A stretch of 64,000 nucleotides of DNA from Leucobacter exalbidus (GTDB lineage: Bacteria > Actinomycetota > Actinomycetes > Actinomycetales > Microbacteriaceae): positions 1,674,001 through 1,738,000 of the forward strand of contig NZ_JAFIDA010000001.1 in assembly GCF_017834145.1 (NCBI RefSeq). The letters are read 5' to 3'. The notes below the pieces were generated by a model. That model searched no databases, was not told the DNA's origin, and worked only from the letters and a program-made list of their open reading frames with translations. Below are positions 26,203 to 34,930 of this stretch, piece by piece (position 1 is the first letter of the stretch; each line of letters starts with the position of its first letter). The translations under genes were made by a program, and so were the position numbers.

Positions 26203-27628
26203 GGTCAAGTCCCGTGGAGTGGTGTAACGATCATTCTTCGAGAATGAGCTTGGCTACGCAGTCAACGTGAGGGGTAGTTCCACAGCCACCTCCTCAGCAA
26301 CGTTGTCCGTGATGAGGCGAACCCTGCAACGAGCCAACACCTCGAGTCCGAGGTATCGGCGGCCCTCCGCCCACTCGTCAGATTGCTCTGCCAGGACCGC
26401 TCCAACGAGCCGGGTGATCGCGTCTCGATTCGGGAAAATACCGACAACGTCAGTGCGACGTCTGATTTCTTTGTTGAGACGTTCGTTGGGGTTGTTCGAC
26501 CAGATCTGCTGCCACACATCTTTCGGGAACGCCGTGAATGCGAGGATATCGGCGCGGGCAGCATCGAGATGATCGTGCACGCCAGGCAGTTTCTCGCCGA
26601 CGTAGTCCAGGAGCCGGTCGAACTGTGCCTCGACAGCTGCAACGTCGGGCTGGTCATAGACGGAATGCAGCATTGCTTTCACGGCAGGCCACATCTGCTT
26701 CGGGCAGGCCGACATGAGGTTCGCGGCGTAGTGGGTGCGGCAACGCTGCCAACTGGTGCCGGGAAAGTTGGCCCGCATGGCCTCGACCAGGCCAGCGTGT
26801 GCGTCTGACGTGATGAGCTGCACTCCGGTCAGTCCTCTCGCGACGAGGTCCGCGAAGAACATGTTCCACGCCGCCCCGGTCTCGCTCGTCGCGACCTGCA
26901 TGCCGAGCACTTCACGATGCCCATCGGCGTTGACGCCGGTCGCGACGAGCACGACCGTGTTGATCACTCGCCCGCCCTCACGTACTTTCATGGTGAGGGC
27001 GTCACACGCGACGAACGTGAACGGGCCGGCATCACTGAGCGGTCGGGTGCGGAACTCGGTGACGTGTTCGTCGAGATCAGTGGCCATGCGAGAGACCTGC
27101 GATTTCGACAGTGAGTGAATGCCGAGCGTTTTCACGAGTTTGTCCATGCGTCTCGTGGAGACGCCCGCGAGGTAGGCGTCAGCGACGACGGTGATCATCG
27201 CTGACTCGGACCGTTTGCGTCGTTCGAGGAGCCAGTCAGGGAAGTAGCTGCCCTGCCGTAGTTTCGGGATCTGCACATCGATCGTGCCGACGCGGGTATC
27301 GAGCTCGCGGGCCCGGTACCCGTTGCGGGAGTTCGTGCGGTCTGGTGAAGGGGTGCCGTACTCGGCGCCGCAGACCGCGTCGGCCTCGGCGGAGAGGAGC
27401 GTGTTGATCATGGTGTGCAGCAGGGTGCGCATCAGATCTGGCGAAGCGTCGCCCAGGGCTTGGGTGAGAACAGCAGCAGGGTCGACAATAGAAGGAGTGG
27501 TCATCGGTGTGATGCCCTTTCGAGTGAGAGTTAGAAGGCTTCTCGAAGGTGTCCCCGGTGGCCACGCTGTTCTTTCAGTGGGGCCGTTGTTACTCGGGGT
27601 TCGTTACACCACTCTACGGGGCACTACT
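26203..27628 (-). mobile_element. IS256-family insertion sequence, copy 1, 1426 bp
   Basis: Ends were set by alignment with the inverted copy at 36347-37772, where identity stops at the same bases on both sides. The terminal repeats GTAGTGCCCCGTAGAGTGG and GTCAAGTCCCGTGGAGTGG are imperfect and are followed by GT(A/G)TAACGA on both sides. No 8- or 9-bp target duplication flanks this copy, suggesting later recombination. Confidence 0.92.
26254..27504 (-). CDS. IS256-family transposase (copy 1)
   Basis: A 416-residue Mutator-type DDE transposase, full length and uninterrupted. It starts MTTPSIVDPAAVLTQALGDA and contains VACDALTMKVREGGRVIN (first catalytic aspartate), LITSDAHAGLVEA (second) and NPNERLNKEIRRRTDVVGIFPN (glutamate with the C-terminal motif). 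The protein is identical to copy 2. Confidence 0.95.
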   Translation of the reverse strand: MTTPSIVDPAAVLTQALGDASPDLMRTLLHTMINTLLSAEADAVCGAEYGTPSPDRTNSRNGYRARELDTRVGTIDVQIPKLRQGSYFPDWLLERRKRSESAMITVVADAYLAGVSTRRMDKLVKTLGIHSLSKSQVSRMATDLDEHVTEFRTRPLSDAGPFTFVACDALTMKVREGGRVINTVVLVATGVNADGHREVLGMQVATSETGAAWNMFFADLVARGLTGVQLITSDAHAGLVEAMRANFPGTSWQRCRTHYAANLMSACPKQMWPAVKAMLHSVYDQPDVAAVEAQFDRLLDYVGEKLPGVHDHLDAARADILAFTAFPKDVWQQIWSNNPNERLNKEIRRRTDVVGIFPNRDAITRLVGAVLAEQSDEWAEGRRYLGLEVLARCRVRLITDNVAEEVAVELPLTLTA

Positions 27629-27868
27629 CTTCGAGTAACGCTAGGCCGTTTGAGGCTTGCCCACAGCCGCTTCCTCGTTACCTTGCGTGTGAGGGTCACA
27701 GCAGTACGCGCGGAGACAATTTTTAAGGGGTTCGAACATTAAATGCGTCATCTGTGGAGGCGAATCACTAACAGTTGTTTGACGGTTCTGCTCAAAGTCT
27801 GCACACCATCATCTGTCGACCAAAGCTTTACAGGGATGGAAGGTTTAGAGGCCAGCCATGAACTCCAA
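27629..27868. other. Non-coding stretch between IS256 copy 1 and the right 81-bp repeat
   Basis: 240 bp of lower GC with no recognisable gene. Translation toward the IS does not yield the missing N-terminus of the alcohol dehydrogenase, so the IS did not simply insert in that gene here. Confidence 0.5.
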
Positions 27869-27949
27869 CTGATCGGCCCGTGAATATCTCAGCAATCTTC
27901 AAGTTCGCCATCACACTTCGTCACGCGGCTACCGCTCGCCGCCCGCGAA
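27869..27949. repeat. 81-bp direct repeat, right copy
   Basis: 80 of 81 bases match 20304-20384, in the same orientation. It ends 16 bp before the aldo/keto reductase start, so it probably contains that gene's promoter. Confidence 0.9.
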
Positions 27950-27965
27950 CCTTACAGTGGGGAGC

Positions 27966-28979
27966 ATGGTGAACTATCGATTCCTCGGCAACAGCGGCCT
28001 CAAGATCTCAGAAATTACCCTCGGCAACTGGGTAACCCACGCGTCACAGGTGTCTGACGATGCCGCGGTGCGCACCGTGCACGCGGCGCTCGACGCCGGC
28101 ATCACGACGTTTGACACGGCAGACACCTACGCCAACACCGCGGCAGAGACCGTGCTGGGTGACGCACTGCAGGGTCAGCGCCGTGCCGGGCTCGAGATTT
28201 TCACGAAGGTGTTCTTCCCCACCGGCCCAATGGGCCCGAACGACACCGGCCTCAGCCGCAAGCACATTTTCGAGTCCATCGACGGATCGCTGCAGCGCCT
28301 GCAGACCGATTACGTCGACCTTTACCAGGCTCACCGCTACGACCATGAGACCCCGCTCGAAGAGACGATGCAGGCATTCGCCGACGTCGTGCGCCAGGGT
28401 AAGGCGCTGTACATTGGCGTCTCGGAGTGGACGGCAGAGCAGCTGCGCGAGGGCCACGCGCTCTCAAAGCAGCTCGGCTTCCAGTTGATCTCGAACCAGC
28501 CGCAGTACTCCATGCTGCACCGCGTCATCGAGGGCAAGGTTGTGCCCGCATCTGAAGAGCTCGGCATCTCTCAGATCGTGTGGTCGCCCATGGCGCAGGG
28601 CGTGCTCTCGGGCAAGTACCTGCCGGGCCAGCCCGTGCCGGCTGGCTCGCGCGCCACTGACGACAAGAGCGGCGCGAACTTCATCTCGAAGTTCTTGCGC
28701 GACGACATTCTCGAGGCCGTGCAGCGACTGAAGCCCATCGCGGCCGATGCCGGGCTCACGATGCCGCAGCTCGCCATCGCGTGGGTGTTGCAGAACCCCA
28801 ACATTGCCGCGGCGCTCGTGGGCGCTTCGCGCCCCGAGCAGCTGGCCGACACGGTGAAGGCTTCGGGCGTCGTGCTCGACGACGACACGAAGGCCGCCAT
28901 CGACACCGCCCTCGGCGATGTTGTGTTCAGCGACCCCGAAGACACCTACACGGTGTCGCCGAAGCAGCGCCTGGTCTAG
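27966..28979 (+). CDS. Aldo/keto reductase (potassium-channel beta-subunit/YghZ-like)
   Basis: A 337-residue NADPH-dependent TIM-barrel reductase. The catalytic tetrad is seen in FDTADTYAN (Asp, Tyr), EIFTKVFFP (Lys) and YQAHRYDHETPLEETM (His). ISEITLGNWVTHAS at the N-terminus is typical of the subfamily reducing L-glyceraldehyde 3-phosphate or methylglyoxal. ATG 27966 follows GGGGAG. It is transcribed alone and followed by a terminator. Confidence 0.9.
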   Translation: MVNYRFLGNSGLKISEITLGNWVTHASQVSDDAAVRTVHAALDAGITTFDTADTYANTAAETVLGDALQGQRRAGLEIFTKVFFPTGPMGPNDTGLSRKHIFESIDGSLQRLQTDYVDLYQAHRYDHETPLEETMQAFADVVRQGKALYIGVSEWTAEQLREGHALSKQLGFQLISNQPQYSMLHRVIEGKVVPASEELGISQIVWSPMAQGVLSGKYLPGQPVPAGSRATDDKSGANFISKFLRDDILEAVQRLKPIAADAGLTMPQLAIAWVLQNPNIAAALVGASRPEQLADTVKASGVVLDDDTKAAIDTALGDVVFSDPEDTYTVSPKQRLV

Positions 28980-29009
28980 CGTCCCACCCGGGCCGCGCTT
29001 GGGCCCCGT

Positions 29010-29050
29010 CGCAGGGGTCGCTGCCGTGATTCACCGCAGCGACCCCTGCG
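29010..29050 (+). terminator. Hairpin terminator after the aldo/keto reductase
   Basis: CGCAGGGGTCGCTGC and its exact complement form a 15-bp stem (29010-29024 with 29036-29050) with an 11-base loop, 30 bp past the stop. Confidence 0.78.
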
Positions 29051-29111
29051 ATGGTGAAGCATGCCATCCTGGCCCTAGGTTCTGCGGCCGAGCCGGAGTA
29101 CCGTAGGCACC

Positions 29112-29609
29112 ATGCTGCGCGATATTGAGGTTCAGATGCCCGGCGAGACCGTCACACGCTTTGGCGACCTCGCGCCAGGAGCGGCGCTCGTCGTCAACGT
29201 CGCCTCAAAGTGCGGATTCACCCCGCAATACGCGGGGCTTGAGGAGCTTCGCCAGGAGTTTGAGCCGCTCGGCCTGGCCGTCATCGGCATGCCCTGTAAC
29301 CAGTTTCTGTTTCAGGAGCCTGGCACCGACGGCGAGATCGCTGAGTTCTGCTCGCTCACCTACGGCGTCGATTTTCCACTGCTCGCCAAGGGTCGGGTGA
29401 ACGGCGCCAAAGCAGAGCCGCTGTTCGCAGCGCTGCGGGTGGCAAAAGACCCGACGGGCAAGGCCGGCAAGGTGCGCTGGAACTTCGAAAAGTTTGTCAT
29501 TAGCCGCGACCCTGCAGGCGGCGGCGACCCCCAGATCGTGCGCTTTAGGTCGGCGACCGAGCCCAATGACCCGGCCCTGCGCGCGGCAATCATGGACGCG
29601 CTCGCCTAG
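29112..29609 (+). CDS. Glutathione peroxidase-family thiol peroxidase
   Basis: A 165-residue peroxiredoxin-like enzyme reducing hydroperoxides with thioredoxin or mycothiol-type donors, since actinobacteria lack glutathione. The peroxidatic cysteine is in NVASKCGFTPQYAGLE (about residue 37), the partner glutamine/asparagine in GMPCNQFLFQEPG and the tryptophan/asparagine in VRWNFEKFVI. Full length for the family. The second cysteine in PCNQF is conserved but a helix-borne resolving cysteine is not obvious. Confidence 0.92.
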   Translation: MLRDIEVQMPGETVTRFGDLAPGAALVVNVASKCGFTPQYAGLEELRQEFEPLGLAVIGMPCNQFLFQEPGTDGEIAEFCSLTYGVDFPLLAKGRVNGAKAEPLFAALRVAKDPTGKAGKVRWNFEKFVISRDPAGGGDPQIVRFRSATEPNDPALRAAIMDALA

Positions 29610-29630
29610 CCGCGTCACGTGCGCGGCGGT

Positions 29631-29701
29631 GCACCAGCGCACCAGCGCACCGACGCACCGACGCACCGACGCACCGACGCACCGACGCACCGACGCACGC
29701 C
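29631..29701. repeat. 8-bp tandem repeat, about eight copies
   Basis: Two units of GCACCAGC followed by six units of GCACCGAC (29631-29694) and a partial unit. It begins 21 bp after the glutathione peroxidase stop. Slippage here would change spacing but not a reading frame of a known gene. Confidence 0.9.
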
Positions 29702-30084
29702 ATGATGCCGAACCTGCGGCCATGGCGGCGAGATTGCTGACCGGTGCCGCGATCCGGATCATGCCCCAAAACACCGGCGCGCGAAGTCCCGGCCACCGGA
29801 ACTTAGCGGGCAAACCCTTGACAGCGCGGCTGATTCCCAGAGATGATGGCCAAAGTTTCGAGGGCATTGATACTTCGCGGGAACATCACGTTTCGCGGGC
29901 GCAACCCCTATGCGGCACCACCCTGGCCGCATCCACTCGAAGGCAGGCGAACACTCCTCGAACTCTTGGATGGTTCGCCGCACAGGGGCCACACGGCCAC
30001 AGCTTCCGACCTCAGTATCGCGGTCGGGGCACCCCGTGCGCTGCAGCGTTTCGTCGCGCAGCCCAAACGAGAGTGACCATCGAG
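29702..30084. other. Upstream region of the malic enzyme gene
   Basis: 383 bp with no recognisable gene. It includes one copy of GATCCGGATCATGCCC (29751-29766). An open frame runs through it into the malic enzyme, but its translation is not enzyme-like and codon use differs, so it was treated as leader. Confidence 0.5.
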
Positions 30085-31236
30085 ATGACCACAGCTGTTC
30101 AAACGATCACCGAAGAAGAAGTTTTTATCGCGCACGAGGGCGGCAAGCTCTCGGTCACCGTTGACCGCCCGATCACTTCCAAGCGCGACCTCTCCATCGC
30201 GTACACCCCAGGCGTGGCGCAGGTCAGCCGCGGTATTGCCGCCGATCAAGACCTGGCCAAGTCGTACACCTGGGCGTCGCGCCTCGTCGCCGTCATTTCA
30301 GACGGCACCGCCGTGCTCGGCCTCGGCGATATTGGGGCGAAGGCCTCGCTGCCCGTGATGGAGGGCAAGTCAGCGCTGTTCAAAACATTCGCCGGGCTCG
30401 ATTCCATTCCCATCGTGCTGAACACCACCGACCCCGACGAGATCGTTGAAACGATCGTGCGCATCGCGCCGAGCTTTGGGGCCGTCAACCTCGAGGATAT
30501 TTCAGCGCCGCGCTGCTTCGAGATCGAGAAGCGCGTCATCGAGGCGCTCGATATGCCCGTGATGCACGACGATCAGCATGGCACCGCCGTGGTCGTGCTC
30601 GCGGCACTCACGAACGCAATCAAGGTGGTGGGCAAGGAGCTCACTTCCCTGCGCGTGGTTGTGACGGGCGCGGGTGCCGCGGGCATCGCGGTGGCCGAGA
30701 TTCTGCTCGCCTCGGGCATCAGCGACGTGATTCTCATCGATTCAAAGGGGGCGCTGGGCTCCTCACGCGCTGACCTCACCGGTGTGAAGCTCGACATCGC
30801 CGGCCGGTCAAACCCGCGCCAGATTGCGGGCGGCACGAAGGAGGCCCTCGCGGGCGCCGACGTGTTCATCGGGGTGTCATCGTCGAAGGTGCCCACGGAG
30901 CACGCCGAGGGCATGGCCGAGGGCGCGATCGTGTTTGCGCTGTCGAACCCCGACCCCGAGATCACCCCAGAAGACGCCGAATCATTTGCCTCGGTGATCG
31001 CGACGGGCCGCAGTGACTACCCCAACCAGATCAACAACGTGCTCGCGTTCCCCGGCATTTTCCGCGGTGCGCTCGACGCGAGCGCCCGTCGCATCACGCT
31101 CGAGATGAAGCTCGCTGCGGCGCATGCCATCGCCGAGCTCGTGGGCGATGACCTCGCCGCCGACTTCATCGTGCCGAGCCCGCTCGACCCCCGGGTTGCG
31201 CCCGCGGTCGCCGCGGCCGTGATCGCGGCGGTGTAG
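30085..31236 (+). CDS. NADP/NAD-dependent malic enzyme, short form
   Basis: A 383-residue enzyme that oxidatively decarboxylates malate to pyruvate. It has the short-form layout: AYTPGVAQVSRGIAA with the catalytic tyrosine, GLGDIGAKASLPVMEGKSAL with the catalytic lysine, MHDDQHGTAVVVLAAL with metal-binding aspartates, and the Rossmann motif VVTGAGAAGIAVAEIL. It lacks the phosphotransacetylase-like tail of MaeB. ATG 30085 was chosen because family similarity starts close after it. Confidence 0.92.
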   Translation: MTTAVQTITEEEVFIAHEGGKLSVTVDRPITSKRDLSIAYTPGVAQVSRGIAADQDLAKSYTWASRLVAVISDGTAVLGLGDIGAKASLPVMEGKSALFKTFAGLDSIPIVLNTTDPDEIVETIVRIAPSFGAVNLEDISAPRCFEIEKRVIEALDMPVMHDDQHGTAVVVLAALTNAIKVVGKELTSLRVVVTGAGAAGIAVAEILLASGISDVILIDSKGALGSSRADLTGVKLDIAGRSNPRQIAGGTKEALAGADVFIGVSSSKVPTEHAEGMAEGAIVFALSNPDPEITPEDAESFASVIATGRSDYPNQINNVLAFPGIFRGALDASARRITLEMKLAAAHAIAELVGDDLAADFIVPSPLDPRVAPAVAAAVIAAV

Positions 31237-31262
31237 CTGGCGACTGGGCCGTTCGGGTGGCA

Positions 31263-31303
31263 GAAAGGGCGGTGGTATCTCAGCGAGATACCACCGCCCT
31301 TTC
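31263..31303. terminator. Bidirectional terminator between malic enzyme and aldo/keto reductase
   Basis: A perfect 19-bp stem (GAAAGGGCGGTGGTATCTC and complement) with loop AGC lies between two convergent genes and is followed by CGCGGTTTCTTT on the plus strand. Confidence 0.88.
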
Positions 31304-31323
31304 GCGGTTTCTTTGCTAATTCC

Positions 31324-32286
31324 CTAGCCTGCAGAGGCGGCGGCGAGGTCAGCCACCTCTGCCGCTGACAGCTCAAGCGTCGCCGATGCGAGCAGTGCGG
31401 GCAGCTGCTCCACGGTGCGGGCGCTCGCGATCGGCGCGGTGATCACCGACTGCGCACGCAACCAGGCGAGCGATACCGTGGCGACCGGCACGCTGTGCGC
31501 CGCCGCAATCGCGTCGAGCGCCGCGAGGGTCGCCCGGCCGCGATCGTCGAGATACTCGGCTGCCCCGGCGGCACGTGGGCTCGCGCCCGCTGCCGTGGTA
31601 TCGCTCACGTCACGGTACTTGCCCGCGAGGAATCCCTTGGCGAGCGAGAAGTACGGAAATACTGCCAGGTTCTCGGCCTCGGCGACCTCGCGCAGGCCGT
31701 TCGTTTCGAACCTGCGCTCCACCAGGTTGTAATGGGGCTGCAGCGCCACCGGCAGGTGGAAGCCACCGTCGCGCGCGATCCGGATCCACTCGGCAACCCG
31801 CTCGGCCGTGTAGTTCGAGACGCCAATCGCACGAATCTTGCCGCTGTCTACGAGCGCCGAGAAAGCGGCGACGGTTTCGGCGAGCGGGGTCTCGGGGTCG
31901 TCGAAGTGCGCGTAGTACAGGTCGATGTAGTCGGTTTGCAGCCGGGCCAGCGAGGCGTCGACCGCGGCGCGAACATTATCGGCGACGAGGCCCAAGAACT
32001 GCGGGTGAGTTGAGACCTTGGTCGCGATCACGACGGCATCGCGGTTGCCGCGCGCCGCCAGCCACTCGCCGATGATCAACTCGGATTCGCCGCCGCCATT
32101 GCCCGGCACCCAGTGCGAGTAGCCGTCGGCGGTGTCGATGAAGTTGCCGCCGCCAGCCAGAAACGCGTCGAGCACGTCGAAGGAAGTTTCGCGGTCGGCG
32201 GTCCAACCGAAGACGTTGCCGCCGAGGGCAAGCGGGGTAATTTCGAGGGCCGATGCGCCAATGCGCACGCGAGCGGGGTGGGGCAT
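31324..32286 (-). CDS. Aldo/keto reductase
   Basis: A 320-residue TIM-barrel oxidoreductase. The tetrad is seen in FIDTADGYSHW (Asp, Tyr), VVIATKVST (Lys) and LYYAHFDDPETPLAETV (His), with the NADPH site near ITAPIASARTVEQL. It is a different branch from the one at 27966. It starts 163 bp downstream of the TetR gene's end on the same strand, too far to assume an operon. Confidence 0.9.
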   Translation of the reverse strand: MPHPARVRIGASALEITPLALGGNVFGWTADRETSFDVLDAFLAGGGNFIDTADGYSHWVPGNGGGESELIIGEWLAARGNRDAVVIATKVSTHPQFLGLVADNVRAAVDASLARLQTDYIDLYYAHFDDPETPLAETVAAFSALVDSGKIRAIGVSNYTAERVAEWIRIARDGGFHLPVALQPHYNLVERRFETNGLREVAEAENLAVFPYFSLAKGFLAGKYRDVSDTTAAGASPRAAGAAEYLDDRGRATLAALDAIAAAHSVPVATVSLAWLRAQSVITAPIASARTVEQLPALLASATLELSAAEVADLAAASAG

Positions 32287-32449
32287 ATGTGAAACTCCTT
32301 CAGGCGATGCGGGTCACAGTGATCGCGGCCGCGAGGGCCGCACTTCGACGCTAACAGCACCACCCGTGCGAGGCCCGATCGCGCCCGCCAGATGTCGATT
32401 CGTGACGCGGGCGAGCGGGGTCTTCTAGGTGGCTCGCTGTGCTGCTTAC

Positions 32450-33034
32450 TTAGCCCGCGTTGCGTGATCCGGATCCCGCAAGCGCCGCATCGATCAGCAC
32501 CTCGGCAGCAGACCGCGCGACCTGGGCTGAGCCGTTGTTTCCCGAAATCGCAGCGGTGCTCTGTGCCCCTTCGGCGAGCATTGCGAGCTGCGGCCCGAGG
32601 GATTCGGGGCCGCCGAGCTGCTCCACAAGCCCGGCAACGTATCGCTGGAATGAGGCCTTATGCTGCTGCACCACGCTGGCAACCTCAGGGTGCGTGGCTC
32701 CGAGCTCACCAAACGCGTTGATAAACGCGCAGCCGCGAAAGCTGCCCGTGCAGAACCAGTCGTCGAGATAGTCGTAGATCGCAAGCAGCTGCGCTTTGGG
32801 GCTCTCGCCCGCGGCGGTTACGCGCCCGGCGACGCCAGCTTCCCATTCATCATGTTTGCGCGCCAGTACCGCAGCGACGATGTCGTTCTTGGTGGCGAAC
32901 TGACCATACAGGCGACGCAGTGACACACCGGCGGTCGCGCGCAGTTCGTCCATCCCTACCGCAGCGTAACCCTTGCTGTAGTACAGATTTTCGGCGGCTC
33001 TAAGTACCAGTTCGCGTGCCTCTTCATCGGTCAT
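32450..33034 (-). CDS. TetR-family repressor of the adjacent hydrolase
   Basis: A 194-residue one-domain-plus-HTH regulator. The HTH reads YAAVGMDELRATAGVSLRRLYGQFATKNDIVAAVL (about residues 22-56); the rest is a helical ligand-binding domain. ATG 33034 was preferred to 33085 because the longer form would start within the operator. It is divergent from the hydrolase gene and two identical operators lie between them, so it probably represses both. The ligand is not readable from the sequence. Confidence 0.9.
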   Translation of the reverse strand: MTDEEARELVLRAAENLYYSKGYAAVGMDELRATAGVSLRRLYGQFATKNDIVAAVLARKHDEWEAGVAGRVTAAGESPKAQLLAIYDYLDDWFCTGSFRGCAFINAFGELGATHPEVASVVQQHKASFQRYVAGLVEQLGGPESLGPQLAMLAEGAQSTAAISGNNGSAQVARSAAEVLIDAALAGSGSRNAG

Positions 33035-33047
33035 GTTTCCATTGTAC

Positions 33048-33107
33048 TTGACACGAGAACGATCGTTCTCTAAAGTTACAATCACGCAGCGAGAACGATC
33101 GTTCTCG
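33048..33107 (+). promoter_or_regulatory. Twin TetR operators overlapping the hydrolase promoter
   Basis: GAGAACGATCGTTCTC is a perfect 16-bp palindrome occurring at 33055-33070 and again at 33091-33106. The first sits exactly in the 17-bp spacer between a -35 TTGACA (33048-33053) and a -10-like TAAAGT (33071-33076). Repressor binding would block polymerase directly. Centres are 36 bp apart. Confidence 0.9.
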
Positions 33108-33116
33108 CAGTCTTAG

Positions 33117-33983
<867 letters not shown>

Positions 33984-34059
33984 TCGAGCACCTCGGTGGA
34001 CACGGCTTCGTATCGCGGCTGAGCCAACGACCAGTGCGGTCTCGCACGCTCATGCGAAC

Positions 34060-34098
34060 GGCGCGGGCACCCGGCATTATCTGCCAGGCGCCCGCGCC
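34060..34098 (+). terminator. Hairpin after the alpha/beta hydrolase
   Basis: GGCGCGGGC and GCCCGCGCC (9-bp stem, 21-base loop) lie 77 bp past the hydrolase stop. Confidence 0.5.
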
Positions 34099-34124
34099 GC
34101 CCGTGTTTCCCCGTCGCTTATAGA

Positions 34125-34141
34125 GGGCTCACACAATTCAC
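34125..34141. repeat. 17-bp direct repeat, copy just outside the SDR gene
   Basis: GGGCTCACACAATTCAC is repeated exactly at 34385-34401 inside the SDR gene. This copy lies 6 bp past the SDR stop and may mark a recombination junction. Confidence 0.75.
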
Positions 34142-34146
34142 TTCAG

Positions 34147-34908
34147 TTACTGAATTGCGTTGACCTTCCGTGGACGCAGATGCGTCATGCCCGCGTCAAC
34201 ATCAAGTGCGGTACCCACCACTGAGCCCGAGCGCGGGCTCGCCAGATAGGCAATAGCCTCAGCCACTTCGCGCGGCTGCACCATGCGCCCCGTTGCCTGC
34301 CGCGCATCAAGCGCGGCCTTCTCGGCAACCGGATCAGCAAACCCCTGCAGCATGCGATCGACAAACGGCGTGTGCACCGTGGCGGGGCTCACACAATTCA
34401 CGCGAACTCCCTCCGCAATATGATCCGTTGCCATCGCGTAGGTCAGCGAAAGCACTGCGCCCTTAGTCGCGCCGTATAGCGCCCGCTGGGGCAAGCCGTT
34501 CAACGCAGCAATCGAGCACAGATTCACGACAGAAGCTGCATCAGAGTTTCGCAGGTGAGGCAGGGCCTCGCGGGTCACGCGAACGATACCCATAACGTTG
34601 ATGTTGAGAACCTTGGTCCACTCGTCATCTGGGTTATCTTCTACTGTGCCCACTGCGCTAATGCCAGCGTTGTTGACCACGATGTCGATGCCGCCGAAGC
34701 GTTCGACGACCTGGGCCACGGCGCTCGCCACAGATTGAGAATCTGACACGTCGCACGCCACACGAAGATACGCCTCATCTGCTCCAGCTGGGTTGAGGTC
34801 AAGCACAGCGACTTGTGCGCCACGCTCCGCAAGCACCGCCGCTGTTTCAGCGCCAATTCCAGATGCACCACCGGTAACGATTGCGGTCAACCCTGCAAAT
34901 TCACTCAT
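34147..34908 (-). CDS. Short-chain dehydrogenase/reductase
   Basis: A 253-residue classical SDR. The cofactor motif is TGGASGIGAETAAVL (about residues 12-26), followed by NNAGIS, the catalytic serine region NLCSIAAL and YGATKGAVL with Tyr and Lys. An aspartate after the second strand (VLDLNPAG) favours NAD. It is the last gene of a Gfo/Idh-FAH-SDR set of the kind that oxidises sugar acids such as 2-keto-3-deoxy-L-fuconate; that assignment is inference from neighbours. Confidence 0.9.
   Translation of the reverse strand: MSEFAGLTAIVTGGASGIGAETAAVLAERGAQVAVLDLNPAGADEAYLRVACDVSDSQSVASAVAQVVERFGGIDIVVNNAGISAVGTVEDNPDDEWTKVLNINVMGIVRVTREALPHLRNSDAASVVNLCSIAALNGLPQRALYGATKGAVLSLTYAMATDHIAEGVRVNCVSPATVHTPFVDRMLQGFADPVAEKAALDARQATGRMVQPREVAEAIAYLASPRSGSVVGTALDVDAGMTHLRPRKVNAIQ
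34385..34401. repeat. 17-bp direct repeat, copy inside the SDR gene
   Basis: Exact match to 34125-34141; here it encodes part of the conserved SDR segment RVNCVSPAT on the minus strand. Confidence 0.75.
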
Positions 34909-34930
34909 GAATGGTTCTCTTCCTCAGTAG

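Noticed and set aside
27629..27868. Missing N-terminus of the alcohol dehydrogenase beyond IS256 copy 1
   Set aside because: Translation of the minus strand in all frames toward the IS gives no zinc-binding or GroES-like motifs.
29631..29701. CRISPR array
   Set aside because: Units are only 8 bp and contiguous, with no spacers. No other interspersed repeats of 25-40 bp were seen near cas3 or elsewhere.
29494..30084. N-terminal extension of the malic enzyme frame by 197 residues
   Set aside because: The open frame overlaps the peroxidase gene and crosses the tandem repeat; its translation is low complexity and unlike malic enzymes, whose similarity starts at about 30085.
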